From Chromatiaceae bacterium (GTDB taxonomy: Bacteria; Pseudomonadota; Gammaproteobacteria; Chromatiales; Chromatiaceae): a stretch of DNA of 9,292 nt. Position 1 is the first letter of the stretch; every line of letters begins with the position of its first letter. The notes below the pieces were generated by a model. It searched no databases. It was not told where the DNA came from and worked only from the letters and a program-made list of their open reading frames with translations. Shown in pieces: positions 1 to 6,700 of the stretch. Location of the stretch: assembly GCA_016938795.1 (NCBI GenBank), contig JAFGTZ010000189.1, positions 1-9,292 on the forward strand, in the 5' to 3' direction. The position numbers and the translations under genes were made by a program.

Positions 1-240
1 AGCCTGCAAGACCCCTTTCTGAACGCCTTGCGCAAGGAACGGGTGCCGGTGTCGATCTTTCTCGTCAACGGCATCAAGCTTCAGGGACAGATCGAATCCT
101 TCGATCAGTTCGTAGTGCTGCTGAAAAACAACGTTAGCCAGATGATCTACAAACATGCCATTTCCACCGTGGTGCCGGCGCGCAATGTGCGCCTGCCACT
201 GTCCGACGAGGCCGAGCAGCCGGATGAAGAGCGTGACTGA
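1..240 (+). CDS. hfq: RNA chaperone Hfq (5' end missing)
   Basis: Hfq is a ring-shaped hexameric Sm-like RNA chaperone that pairs small regulatory RNAs with mRNAs in the cytoplasm. The reading frame is open from base 1 and starts with SLQDPFLNALRKERVPVSIF, which matches E. coli Hfq from about Ser6, so only some five residues lie outside the window. Both Sm motifs are visible: Sm1 around VNGIKLQGQIESFDQFVVLL, and Sm2 with YKHAISTVVP, which carries the Lys-His pair that lines the uridine-binding proximal pore. After VPARNVRLP the C-terminal tail is short and ends in an acidic stretch (SDEAEQPDEERD). Residue conservation is continuous and I see no frameshift. An in-frame TTG at 28 lies inside the conserved first helix and is not the start. 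hflX follows after 32 bp, as in most gammaproteobacteria. Confidence 0.97.
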   Translation, partial: SLQDPFLNALRKERVPVSIFLVNGIKLQGQIESFDQFVVLLKNNVSQMIYKHAISTVVPARNVRLPLSDEAEQPDEERD

Positions 241-253
241 GCGGGTGCGCCGC

Positions 254-271
254 GCGCGCTGGATCGCGCGC
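254..271 (+). other. GC-only hairpin in the hfq-hflX gap
   Basis: Six-base arms GCGCGC at 254-259 and 266-271 enclose the loop TGGATC and end two bases before the hflX ATG. No T-run follows, so this is not an intrinsic terminator. The only purine-rich stretch that could serve as a weak ribosome-binding site (GGA at 261-263) sits in the loop. It could affect translation of hflX, or it could be a chance product of high GC. Confidence 0.3.
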
Positions 272-272
272 C

Positions 273-1565
273 ATGTTTGAGCGCCCCCAGGCGGGCGAGC
301 GCGCCCTGCTGGTGCGGCTCGACATGGGCGGCCTGAGCACCGCGCCCGACGAGCACGAGGAGTTTCAGTTGCTGGCCGAGGCGGCGGGCGCCGAGGTGGT
401 GGGGCGTCTTGGCGGAACGCGCCACAGTCCCGACCCGCGTTATTTTCTCGGTACCGGCAAGGCCGATGAACTCAAGTCGCTGGTGGCTGCGACCGGGGCC
501 GAGCTGGTGATTGTCGATCATCCGCTCAGCCCGGCGCAGGAGCGCAATCTCGAACGTCTGCTGGAGTGCCGGGTGCTTGATCGCTCCGGGCTTATTCTCG
601 ACATCTTTGCCCAGCGCGCGCGCTCCTTCGAGGGCAAGCTCCAGGTGGAGCTGGCGCAGCTGCGCCATCTCTCGACGCGGCTGGTGCGCGGCTGGACCCA
701 TCTGGAGCGCCAGAAGGGCGGCATCGGGCTGCGTGGTCCGGGCGAGACCCAGCTCGAAACCGACCGTCGTCTGCTCGCGCGCCGGGTGGCCATGCTGGAG
801 CGGCGGCTGGAGAAGATCGAGTCGCAGCGCGCCCAGGGGCGGCGCGCCCGCGCCCGCGCCGAGCTCGCGGTGGTCTCACTGGTGGGCTACACGAATGCGG
901 GCAAGTCAACGCTCTTTAATCAGCTCACCGATGCCGGGGTCTTTCAGGCCGATCAGCTCTTCGCCACGCTCGACCCGACCCTGCGCCGCCTCTCGCTGCC
1001 GCGCGGCGAGCGCGCCTTGCTTGCCGATACCGTGGGTTTCGTGAGCAATCTGCCGCACGAGCTAGTCGCGGCCTTTCGCTCAACGCTTGAGGAGGCGCGC
1101 AACGCGAGCCTGCTGCTGCATGTGGTGGATGCCTCGGCGCCACACCGCGAGCGCCTGATGGCCGATGTGGAGGCGGTGCTCGACGAGATTGGCTGCGCCG
1201 AGCTGCCGCGTCTGGAGGTGTTCAACAAGATTGACCGCCTGGAGGAGGTGGCGCCGCGCCTGGAGCGCGATGCCGAGGGTCGCCCGGTGCGGCTGTGGAT
1301 CTCGGCGCGCGCGGGGCGGGGGCTTGATCTGCTGCGCGCGGCCATTGCCGAGCGCATCGGCGGCGCCATCTGCGAGCGGCATCTGCATCTTGCGCCCGGC
1401 GATGGACGGCTGCGCGCGCTCTTGTTCGAGCAGGCCGAGGTGCTGAGCGACGAGCCGCTCGACAGTGGCGGCTGGCGGATGGTGATTCGCATCGCGCGCC
1501 CCGATCTAGAGCGTCTGGCCGCGCGCCATCCCGCTCTGGGCGTGGATGCCGAGCCGAACGCCTAG
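273..1565 (+). CDS. hflX: GTPase HflX (ribosome-splitting/rescue factor)
   Basis: HflX is a translational GTPase of the Obg-HflX superfamily that binds the 50S subunit and splits stalled ribosomes under stress. The protein is 430 aa (E. coli about 426) and starts MFERPQAGERALLV, closely matching the family N-terminus, which fixes the ATG at 273 despite a weak ribosome-binding site. The N-terminal HflX domain includes LGTGKADELK and LSPAQERNLERLLECRVLDR, followed by LATRLV-type helices and GPGETQLETDRR at 155-166. An Arg-rich coiled linker (about 165-200) precedes the G domain. The G motifs are GYTNAGKS (G1, 205-212), FATLDPT (G2, 230-236), DTVGF (G3, 252-256), NKID (G4, 318-321) and SARAG (G5, 344-348). 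All are intact. It is probably co-transcribed with hfq. Confidence 0.97.
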   Translation: MFERPQAGERALLVRLDMGGLSTAPDEHEEFQLLAEAAGAEVVGRLGGTRHSPDPRYFLGTGKADELKSLVAATGAELVIVDHPLSPAQERNLERLLECRVLDRSGLILDIFAQRARSFEGKLQVELAQLRHLSTRLVRGWTHLERQKGGIGLRGPGETQLETDRRLLARRVAMLERRLEKIESQRAQGRRARARAELAVVSLVGYTNAGKSTLFNQLTDAGVFQADQLFATLDPTLRRLSLPRGERALLADTVGFVSNLPHELVAAFRSTLEEARNASLLLHVVDASAPHRERLMADVEAVLDEIGCAELPRLEVFNKIDRLEEVAPRLERDAEGRPVRLWISARAGRGLDLLRAAIAERIGGAICERHLHLAPGDGRLRALLFEQAEVLSDEPLDSGGWRMVIRIARPDLERLAARHPALGVDAEPNA

Positions 1566-1566
1566 G

Positions 1567-1600
1567 CCGTGCGGAGCACGGTTTGCCCCCGCTCGGGGGC
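1567..1600 (+). other. Two tandem hairpins behind hflX
   Basis: The first hairpin has perfect six-base arms, CCGTGC (1567-1572) and GCACGG (1576-1581), with loop GGA, and is followed by TTT. The second has perfect arms, GCCCCC (1585-1590) and GGGGGC (1595-1600), with loop GCTC. The pair starts one base after the hflX stop codon. The first could act as a weak terminator, but its T-tract of three is too short to call with confidence. The second overlaps the -35 element and spacer of the proposed hflK promoter. Confidence 0.4.
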
Positions 1601-1612
1601 GGCCCCTACAAT
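1583..1612 (+). promoter_or_regulatory. Candidate sigma70-type promoter for hflKC
   Basis: TACAAT at 1607-1612 matches five of six bases of the -10 consensus. TTGCCC at 1583-1588 matches four of six bases of the -35 consensus, with an 18-bp spacer. Transcription would begin near 1619 and give a leader of about 160 nt before hflK. The 212-bp hflX-hflK gap is otherwise non-coding, which fits an internal promoter. This is a consensus match only. Confidence 0.4.
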
Positions 1613-1711
1613 GGCCAGCCTGATTCAGACTTGACCGCTCGCGCGAGCAGGGCGCGATGCCGCTTGATATCCTCTTTCAATGCCGGCATTGTCAGTTTCC
1701 CAGGGCACCGC

Positions 1712-1726
1712 TCCGGTCAGGCCGGA
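1712..1726 (+). other. Small inverted repeat in the hflK leader
   Basis: Five-base arms TCCGG (1712-1716) and CCGGA (1722-1726) flank the loop TCAGG, about 50 bases before the hflK start. The function is unknown. The repeat is short enough to be chance at this GC content. Confidence 0.2.
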
Positions 1727-1768
1727 CGGGACAGCGCCGGGATCGATCCCCAACCCAGACAGATGAAC

Positions 1769-1774
1769 GGAGAA
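1769..1774 (+). promoter_or_regulatory. Ribosome-binding site deciding the hflK start
   Basis: GGAGAA lies three bases before the ATG at 1778 and is the best Shine-Dalgarno match in the leader. An in-frame ATG at 1763 lies upstream of this site and has no comparable motif. The site therefore supports initiation at 1778. Confidence 0.65.
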
Positions 1775-1777
1775 GCT

Positions 1778-2938
1778 ATGGCCTGGAACGAGCCAGGTGG
1801 CGGCAACAAAGACCCCTGGAGCGGCGGCAGCGGCGACCAGGGGCCACCCGACCTCGATGAGGTGGTGAAAAAACTCCAGGAGCGCTTCGGCGGCCTCTTC
1901 GGTGGCCCGCGCGAGCCCGGTTCGCCGGGCGGCGGCGATCAGGGCTCGGGTCTTGGCGGACGTGTGATTGGCGCGCTGCTCGGCGTGCTGCTGCTCGTCT
2001 GGCTGGCCTCGGGCATCTACATCGTGGGCCCCGCCGAGCGCGGCGTGGAGCTGCGCTTCGGCAAGCACACCGAGACCACGGGACCTGGGCCGCACTGGCA
2101 CATGCCACTGCCCATCGAGCGTGTCATCAAGGTCAACGTCGATGAGATTGCGAGCTTCAGCCACAAGGCCTCCATGCTCACCCAAGACGAGAACATCGTC
2201 GATGTGGAGCTGACGGTGCAGTCGCGTATTCAGGATGCGGCCAATTATCTCTTCCAGGATCAGGATCCCGAGAAGACCTTGCGCGACGCCACGGTCACCG
2301 TGGTGCGTGTCACCATCGGCGGCAGCAAGCTCGACTATGTGATGACCGAGGGGCGCAGCGCGGTGGCCTTCACCATCAAGGAGCGCATCCAGTCCCTGAT
2401 GGATCAATACAAGACAGGATTGTTGGTGACCTCGGTCAACATGCAGCCGGCCAAGCCGCCTGAACAGGTCAAGGCCGCCTTCGACGACGCCATCAAGGCG
2501 CGCGAAGACAAGGAGCGTCTGGAAAACCAAGCCGAGGCCTATGCCAACGAGGTGTTGCCGCGTGCCCGAGGTGAGGCGGCGCGCATCGTGGCCGACGCCA
2601 TGGCCTATCGCGACAAGGCGATCGCTGAATCCGAGGGTGAAACCGCCCGCTTCACGGCGGTGCTGAACGAATATCTCAAGGCCCCGGAGGTCACGCGCGA
2701 GCGCCTCTATCTGGAGACCCTGGAGCAGGTGTTTACCGCAAACAGCAAGGTGTTGCTCGACATCGAGGAGGGCGGCAACAGTCTCATTTATCTTCCGATC
2801 GATCAGATGCTGAAGGACCGTCAACCCCAGACCTCGACCAGCGAGCCGCCCGCCTTGGGGGCGACCTCGGTGGTTCCGCCCTTCGAGCCCGCGTCGAATG
2901 CGCGGCGCATCGTCGATCGTGAGCGGGGGATGCGCTAA
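1778..2938 (+). CDS. hflK: FtsH-associated SPFH membrane protein HflK
   Basis: HflK is an inner-membrane SPFH/band-7 protein that forms a large periplasmic assembly with HflC around the FtsH protease and modulates its access to membrane substrates. The start was set at ATG 1778 (386 aa) because MAWNEPGGGNKDPW is the family N-terminus and a GGAGAA site precedes it. The frame is open further upstream (to a TTG at 1583), but that part has no family resemblance. A Gly/Pro-rich cytoplasmic N-terminus with DQGPPDLDEVVKKL (20-33) is followed by one membrane segment (about 62-83), then the SPFH domain starting at GPAERGVELRFGK. PEQVKAAFDDAIKARED (228-244) leads into a charged coiled-coil, and a disordered Pro/Ser-rich C-tail follows YLPIDQML. 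The stop overlaps the hflC start by one base, which indicates translational coupling. Confidence 0.96.
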   Translation: MAWNEPGGGNKDPWSGGSGDQGPPDLDEVVKKLQERFGGLFGGPREPGSPGGGDQGSGLGGRVIGALLGVLLLVWLASGIYIVGPAERGVELRFGKHTETTGPGPHWHMPLPIERVIKVNVDEIASFSHKASMLTQDENIVDVELTVQSRIQDAANYLFQDQDPEKTLRDATVTVVRVTIGGSKLDYVMTEGRSAVAFTIKERIQSLMDQYKTGLLVTSVNMQPAKPPEQVKAAFDDAIKAREDKERLENQAEAYANEVLPRARGEAARIVADAMAYRDKAIAESEGETARFTAVLNEYLKAPEVTRERLYLETLEQVFTANSKVLLDIEEGGNSLIYLPIDQMLKDRQPQTSTSEPPALGATSVVPPFEPASNARRIVDRERGMR

Positions 2939-3810
2939 TGACTCAGTATCGGACCTGGCTGCCGCTTGGCGCGGCCATTCTCGCGCTGCTCGCCTACAGC
3001 TGTACCTTCGTGGTGCAGCAGTATGAGGTGGCCATCAAGTTGCGTTTGGGCGAGATTGTCTCGGACGACTACGGCCCCGGGTTGCACTTCAAGCTGCCGC
3101 TCATCAACACCATCAAGACCTTTGATCGGCGCATCCAGACGCTCGACTCCCAGCCCGAGCGCTTCCTCACAATCGAGAAGAAGGACGTTATCGTCGATTC
3201 CTATGCGAAGTGGCGCATCTCGAACGCGGCGCAGTTCTTCCGCTCGACCGGCGGCAGCAGCGCGCGCACTAGTCGTCTGCTCGCCGAGCGCATCAATACC
3301 AGCCTGCGCGATGAGTTCGGCAAGCGCACCATTCAGGAGGTGGTGTCCGACGACCGTCTGGAGCTGATGCGGGTTCTCACCCGCGAGGTGAATGCCAACA
3401 CCGATGATCTGGGCGTTGAGGTGGTGGATGTGCGGGTGAAAAAGATCGATCTGCCGCCCGAGGTGAGCGAATCGGTCTATCAGCGTATGCGCGCCGAGCG
3501 TGACCGCGTGGCGCGCGATCTGCGCGCCAAGGGCGCCGAGGCCGCCGAGCGTATTCGTGCCGACGCCGACCGTCAGCGCACGGTCATCATTGCCGAGGCC
3601 TACAAGGAGTCCGAGGAGATTCGCGGTGAAGGCGATGCGCGCGCCTCCGAGATCTACGCCGGCGCCTTCACTCAAGATCCGCGTTTCTATGCCTTTTACC
3701 GCAGTCTGAGCGCCTATCGGAGTGCCTTCGAAAGCGGGCAGGATATCCTGGTTCTGCAACCCGATTCGGATTTCTTCCGCTTCTTCCGCGAGTCCATGGG
3801 CCAACCCTGA
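2938..3810 (+). CDS. hflC: FtsH-associated SPFH membrane protein HflC
   Basis: HflC is the partner of HflK in the inner-membrane HflKC complex that regulates FtsH. The ATG at 2938 shares its A with the hflK stop codon (TAATG), and a GGGGGA run at 2925-2930 inside hflK supplies a ribosome-binding site. The 290-aa product has one N-terminal membrane segment (about 7-25), the band-7 start VVQQYEVAIKLRLGEIV (25-41) and a conserved GLHFKLP. A long charged helix (about 175-240; RMRAERDRVARDLRAKGAEA and following) is the expected coiled coil. GAFTQDPRFYAFYRSLSAY (242-260) and the end FRFFRESMG are typical of the family. The length is slightly below E. coli HflC (334 aa), which is usual outside the enterics. 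A strong hairpin follows the stop codon, so hflC probably ends the hflKC transcript. Confidence 0.96.
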   Translation: MTQYRTWLPLGAAILALLAYSCTFVVQQYEVAIKLRLGEIVSDDYGPGLHFKLPLINTIKTFDRRIQTLDSQPERFLTIEKKDVIVDSYAKWRISNAAQFFRSTGGSSARTSRLLAERINTSLRDEFGKRTIQEVVSDDRLELMRVLTREVNANTDDLGVEVVDVRVKKIDLPPEVSESVYQRMRAERDRVARDLRAKGAEAAERIRADADRQRTVIIAEAYKESEEIRGEGDARASEIYAGAFTQDPRFYAFYRSLSAYRSAFESGQDILVLQPDSDFFRFFRESMGQP

Positions 3811-3821
3811 GCGCGCCTCCA

Positions 3822-3849
3822 AGCGATGCCCCACCTGGGGCATCGTTCT
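3822..3849 (+). terminator. Likely intrinsic terminator after hflC
   Basis: Nine perfectly complementary bases, CGATGCCCC (3824-3832) and GGGGCATCG (3837-3845), enclose a tetraloop ACCT. The stem can be extended by a G-U and an A-U pair. It starts 13 bases after the hflC stop codon and is followed by TTCTCC. The stem is strong but the T-tract is poor, so it may terminate only partly. Confidence 0.65.
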
Positions 3850-3876
3850 CCCCGCTGAATTCCCCTATTCGCATTC

Positions 3877-3896
3877 CGGCCATGGACAAATGGCCG
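3877..3896 (+). other. Hairpin in the hflC-DUF2065 gap
   Basis: Perfect seven-base arms CGGCCAT (3877-3883) and ATGGCCG (3890-3896) enclose the loop GGACAA, in the 180-bp gap between hflC and the DUF2065 gene. No T-run follows. It could be an operator, an mRNA leader stem or chance. I see no convincing promoter in this gap, although one is expected downstream of the terminator. Confidence 0.35.
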
Positions 3897-3980
3897 CCGC
3901 TCTGGAAAGATGGGCGCCTTTTGGTTGGGCGGGCCCGCGCCACGGTTGCCTGCCCGCGTCCCCGGCCCGTGCGTTGAAAC

Positions 3981-3984
3981 AGGG
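3981..3984 (+). promoter_or_regulatory. Ribosome-binding site for the GTG start of DUF2065
   Basis: AGGG lies six bases before the GTG at 3991. The in-frame upstream ATG at 3910 would add a 27-residue Gly/Pro/Arg extension not seen in this family. The site therefore favours the GTG. Confidence 0.5.
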
Positions 3985-3990
3985 TGCTTC

Positions 3991-4173
3991 GTGGATAAGT
4001 TACTGGCCGCGCTGGCCTTGGTCATGGTCATTGAAGGGATCTGGCCCTTTCTTGCGCCCGAGACCTTTCGGCGCGCGCTCATGCTGATGGCGAGCGAAGG
4101 CAATGGCGCGCTGCGTCTTGCGGGTCTCGTCAGCATGCTGAGCGGGGTGGGGCTGCTTTACTGGATCAACTGA
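3991..4173 (+). CDS. DUF2065 family small membrane protein (YjeT-like)
   Basis: This is a 60-residue integral membrane protein of unknown function, corresponding to E. coli YjeT (about 65 aa), which sits between hflC and purA. The sequence begins MDKLLAALALVMVIEGIWPF when read from the GTG at 3991. It has two hydrophobic segments, about residues 3-18 and 41-58, joined by a short basic/polar loop (PETFRRALMLMASEGNGALR). The pattern LALVxVxEGxxPxxxP is the recognisable family signature. An in-frame ATG at 3910 gives an 87-aa version whose extra N-terminus looks non-coding, so I prefer the GTG, which has a ribosome-binding site. hisZ follows after 10 bp. A link to HflKC or FtsH is suggested only by conserved neighbourhood. 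Confidence 0.85.
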   Translation: MDKLLAALALVMVIEGIWPFLAPETFRRALMLMASEGNGALRLAGLVSMLSGVGLLYWIN

Positions 4174-4183
4174 GTACCAAGCG

Positions 4184-5377
4184 ATGCATGAGGAACGGTG
4201 GCTGTTGCCAGCTGGAATCGAGGAAGTGCTGCCGCCGCAGGCGCGGATCATCGAGGGGCTGCGTCGCGAGCTTCTGGATCTGTACCGCACCTGGGGCTAT
4301 GAGCTGGTCATTCCGCCCTTTATCGACTATCTCGACTCGCTGCTGACCGGCGCGGGGCAGGATCTCGACATCCTGACCTTCAAGCTGACCGATCAGCTGA
4401 GCGGTCGGCTGCTCGGTGTGCGCGCCGACATGACGCCTCAGGTCGCGCGCATGGATGCCCATCAGCTGCGCCGCGAGGGGCCGACGCGGCTGTGCTATCT
4501 GGGCACCGTGCTGCACACGCGCGGCGACAGCTTTGGCGGCACCCGCAGCCCCTTGCAGATCGGGGCCGAGATTTACGGGCACTCGGGCATCGAGAGCGAT
4601 ACCGAGATTCTGCGCCTTATCCTGCTCACCTTGCGCGCGGCGGGTATCGACGAGGTCTATCTGGATCTGGGGCATGTGGGCATCTTCCGCGGCCTGGCCC
4701 GTCAGGCAGGACTGGATGCGAGGCAGGAACACGCGCTCTTCAATGCGCTGCAACGCAAGGCCATCCCCGAGATTGAATCCCTGGTGGCGGCCTTCGGGGT
4801 GCGCGCCGAGGTGGCCGAGATGCTGGTGGCCTTGGCTGAACTCAACGGCAGTGACGCGCTCGATCGCGCCGACCATTTGCTGCGCGCGGCCGATGCCCAG
4901 GTTCGCGAGGCGCTGGACTATCTGCAACGGCTCGCCGATGAGCTGCACCGCTGGCTGCCCGAGGTCGGGGTGCACTACGACCTGGCCGAGCTGCGCGGCT
5001 ACCGCTACAAGACCGGCGCGGTCTTCGCCGCCTTTGTGCCGGGCTACGGCCTGGAAGTGGCGCGCGGCGGACGCTATGACGCCATCGGCGAGGTGTTCGG
5101 GCGGGCGCGCCCGGCAGTGGGTTTCAGCGCCGATCTGAAGGATCTGCTGCGTCATGGGCGCGGGCTGGAGCAGCGCTATGTCGCGCCCGCCTCCATTCAG
5201 GCGCCCTGGTCGAGCGATCCGGAGCTTGGCGCCCTGATCGAGCGGTTGCGCGCCGAGGGGCGCACCGTCATCCAGGCCCTGCCAGGGCAGGAACAGGATC
5301 CGCGCAGCCTGGGCTGTCGCCAGATTCTCACCCGGCGCCATGGGCGCTGGGACATCCAAGACATCGATGTGGAGTAG
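4184..5377 (+). CDS. hisZ: ATP phosphoribosyltransferase regulatory subunit HisZ
   Basis: HisZ is a paralogue of histidyl-tRNA synthetase that lost aminoacylation. It forms a hetero-octamer with short-form HisG, the first enzyme of histidine synthesis, and is needed for its activity and histidine feedback. The 397-aa product starts MHEERWLLPAGIEEVLPP, with a class II synthetase fold. Visible motifs are RADMTPQVAR (80-89), FGGTRSPLQIGAEIYGHSG (117-135), RGYRYKTGAVFAAF (271-284) and LEVARGGRYDAIGEVFG (290-306). The 271-284 segment replaces the histidine-binding RGLDYY-type motif of true HisRS, and no anticodon-binding domain follows, which argues for HisZ over HisS. A short HisG should be encoded elsewhere in this genome. 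The ribosome-binding site is weak. The gene lies 10 bp behind the DUF2065 gene and 11 bp before purA, so co-transcription is likely. Confidence 0.95.
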   Translation: MHEERWLLPAGIEEVLPPQARIIEGLRRELLDLYRTWGYELVIPPFIDYLDSLLTGAGQDLDILTFKLTDQLSGRLLGVRADMTPQVARMDAHQLRREGPTRLCYLGTVLHTRGDSFGGTRSPLQIGAEIYGHSGIESDTEILRLILLTLRAAGIDEVYLDLGHVGIFRGLARQAGLDARQEHALFNALQRKAIPEIESLVAAFGVRAEVAEMLVALAELNGSDALDRADHLLRAADAQVREALDYLQRLADELHRWLPEVGVHYDLAELRGYRYKTGAVFAAFVPGYGLEVARGGRYDAIGEVFGRARPAVGFSADLKDLLRHGRGLEQRYVAPASIQAPWSSDPELGALIERLRAEGRTVIQALPGQEQDPRSLGCRQILTRRHGRWDIQDIDVE

Positions 5378-5388
5378 AAAGAGTCGAG

Positions 5389-6684
5389 ATGGGTAACAAT
5401 GTCGTCGTGATCGGCACCCAGTGGGGCGATGAGGGGAAGGGCAAGGTCGTTGACCTGCTGACCGAGCGGGCCGCTGCCGTGGTGCGTTTTCAGGGTGGGC
5501 ACAATGCCGGCCATACCCTGGTCATTGACGGTCAGAAGACCATCCTGCATCTCATTCCCTCGGGCGTGTTGCGCGCCGGGGTGCGCTGCCTGATCGGCAA
5601 CGGCGTGGTGCTCTCGCCGCGCGCCCTGATCGAGGAGATGGAGATGCTTGAGGCATCGGGCGTGCCGGTGCGCGAGCGGTTGGGCATCAGTGCGGCCTGT
5701 CCGCTCATTCTGCCCTATCACATCGCGCTCGATCAGGCCCGCGAACAGGCGCGCGGCGCTAAGGCGATCGGCACCACGGGGCGCGGCATCGGTCCGGCCT
5801 ACGAGGACAAGACCGCGCGGCGCGCCATTCGTCTCGGCGAGCTGCTCGATGCCGGGCACTTCGAGGCGCGTCTGCGCGAGGTGCTCGACTATCACAACTT
5901 CGTGCTCGAACACTATTACAAGGTCGCCCCGCTCGATCCGGTTGCGGTGCGTGACGAGGCGCTCGGCCATGCCGAGGTGCTGCGTCCGCTCATTGTCGAT
6001 GTGCCGGGGCTGCTCCATGAACTGCGCGCCCAAGGCAAAGAGGTTTTGTTCGAGGGTGCGCAGGGCGCGCTGCTCGACATCGACCATGGCACCTATCCCT
6101 ATGTGACCTCTTCGACCACCACCGCCGGCGGAGCCGCGAGTGGCAGCGGGGTTGGGCCGCGCGATCTCGACTATGTGCTCGGCATCGTTAAGGCCTACAC
6201 CACGCGGGTGGGGGCGGGTCCCTTCCCGACCGAACTCTTCGACGCCGAGGGCGAGGGGCTCGGTCAGCGCGGCGCCGAGTTCGGCGCCACCACCGGGCGC
6301 AAGCGCCGTTGCGGCTGGCTCGATATGGTGGCGCTGCGCCGCTCCTTCGCCGTGAACAGCGTCACCGGGCTCTGCATCACCAAGCTCGACGTGCTCGACG
6401 GCATGGAGCGGGTGCGCATCTGCACCGGCTATAGCCTCGACGGGCGCGAGCTTGAGGTGCCGCCGCTTGGCGCCGAGGAACTGGAGCGCTGCGAGCCGCG
6501 CTATCTCGACTTCCCGGGCTGGAGCGACTCGACCGTGGGCGTCTCCAGTTTCGAGGCGCTGCCCGAAAACGCGCGCCGCTATCTGGAGGTCATCGAGCAG
6601 CTCAGCGGGCTTCCAATCGATCTGATTTCCACGGGACCGGATCGTCAGCAAACCTTGATCCGGCGTCATCCCTTCGACGTCTAG
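5389..6684 (+). CDS. purA: Adenylosuccinate synthetase PurA
   Basis: PurA catalyses the GTP-dependent joining of IMP and aspartate to adenylosuccinate, the first committed step to AMP, in the cytoplasm. The 431-aa protein (E. coli 432) starts MGNNVVVIGTQWGDEGKGK, identical in plan to E. coli. The P-loop GDEGKGK is at 13-19, with the catalytic Asp14. HNAGHT (38-43) holds the catalytic His42. Also intact are GTTGRGIGPAYEDK (128-141), FEGAQGALLDIDHGTYPY (221-238), the TTGRKRRCGWLD loop (301-312), the guanine-binding TKLDVLDG (331-338) and STGPDR (414-419). AAAGAG at 5378-5383 is the probable ribosome-binding site. Purine and histidine synthesis are metabolically linked by AICAR, which gives some sense to the neighbouring hisZ. 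oadG begins 16 bp downstream without an obvious terminator between them. Confidence 0.98.
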   Translation: MGNNVVVIGTQWGDEGKGKVVDLLTERAAAVVRFQGGHNAGHTLVIDGQKTILHLIPSGVLRAGVRCLIGNGVVLSPRALIEEMEMLEASGVPVRERLGISAACPLILPYHIALDQAREQARGAKAIGTTGRGIGPAYEDKTARRAIRLGELLDAGHFEARLREVLDYHNFVLEHYYKVAPLDPVAVRDEALGHAEVLRPLIVDVPGLLHELRAQGKEVLFEGAQGALLDIDHGTYPYVTSSTTTAGGAASGSGVGPRDLDYVLGIVKAYTTRVGAGPFPTELFDAEGEGLGQRGAEFGATTGRKRRCGWLDMVALRRSFAVNSVTGLCITKLDVLDGMERVRICTGYSLDGRELEVPPLGAEELERCEPRYLDFPGWSDSTVGVSSFEALPENARRYLEVIEQLSGLPIDLISTGPDRQQTLIRRHPFDV

Positions 6685-6700
6685 CACCTGAGTTGCACCC

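Noticed and set aside
1567..1584. Strong intrinsic terminator after hflX
   Set aside because: The stem is only six base pairs and is followed by three T residues, so I recorded it as a hairpin and not as a terminator.
1583..1777. N-terminal extension of hflK from a TTG codon
   Set aside because: It crosses two hairpins and a promoter candidate and has no similarity to the family. MAWNEPGGG with a GGAGAA site marks the start at 1778.
1625..2824. 399-codon open frame on the minus strand opposite hflK
   Set aside because: It mirrors the codon pattern of a well-supported gene in high-GC DNA, and its product shows no recognisable domain.
2935..3843. 302-codon minus-strand frame opposite hflC
   Set aside because: It is a shadow of hflC and runs into the terminator hairpin. 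No ribosome-binding site or motif supports it.
4166..5359. 397-codon minus-strand frame opposite hisZ
   Set aside because: It is a shadow of hisZ. HisZ motifs are continuous on the plus strand, and the antisense product has no family features.
4184..5377. Histidyl-tRNA synthetase (hisS)
   Set aside because: The histidine-binding RGLDYY-type motif is replaced and there is no anticodon-binding domain, so HisZ fits better.
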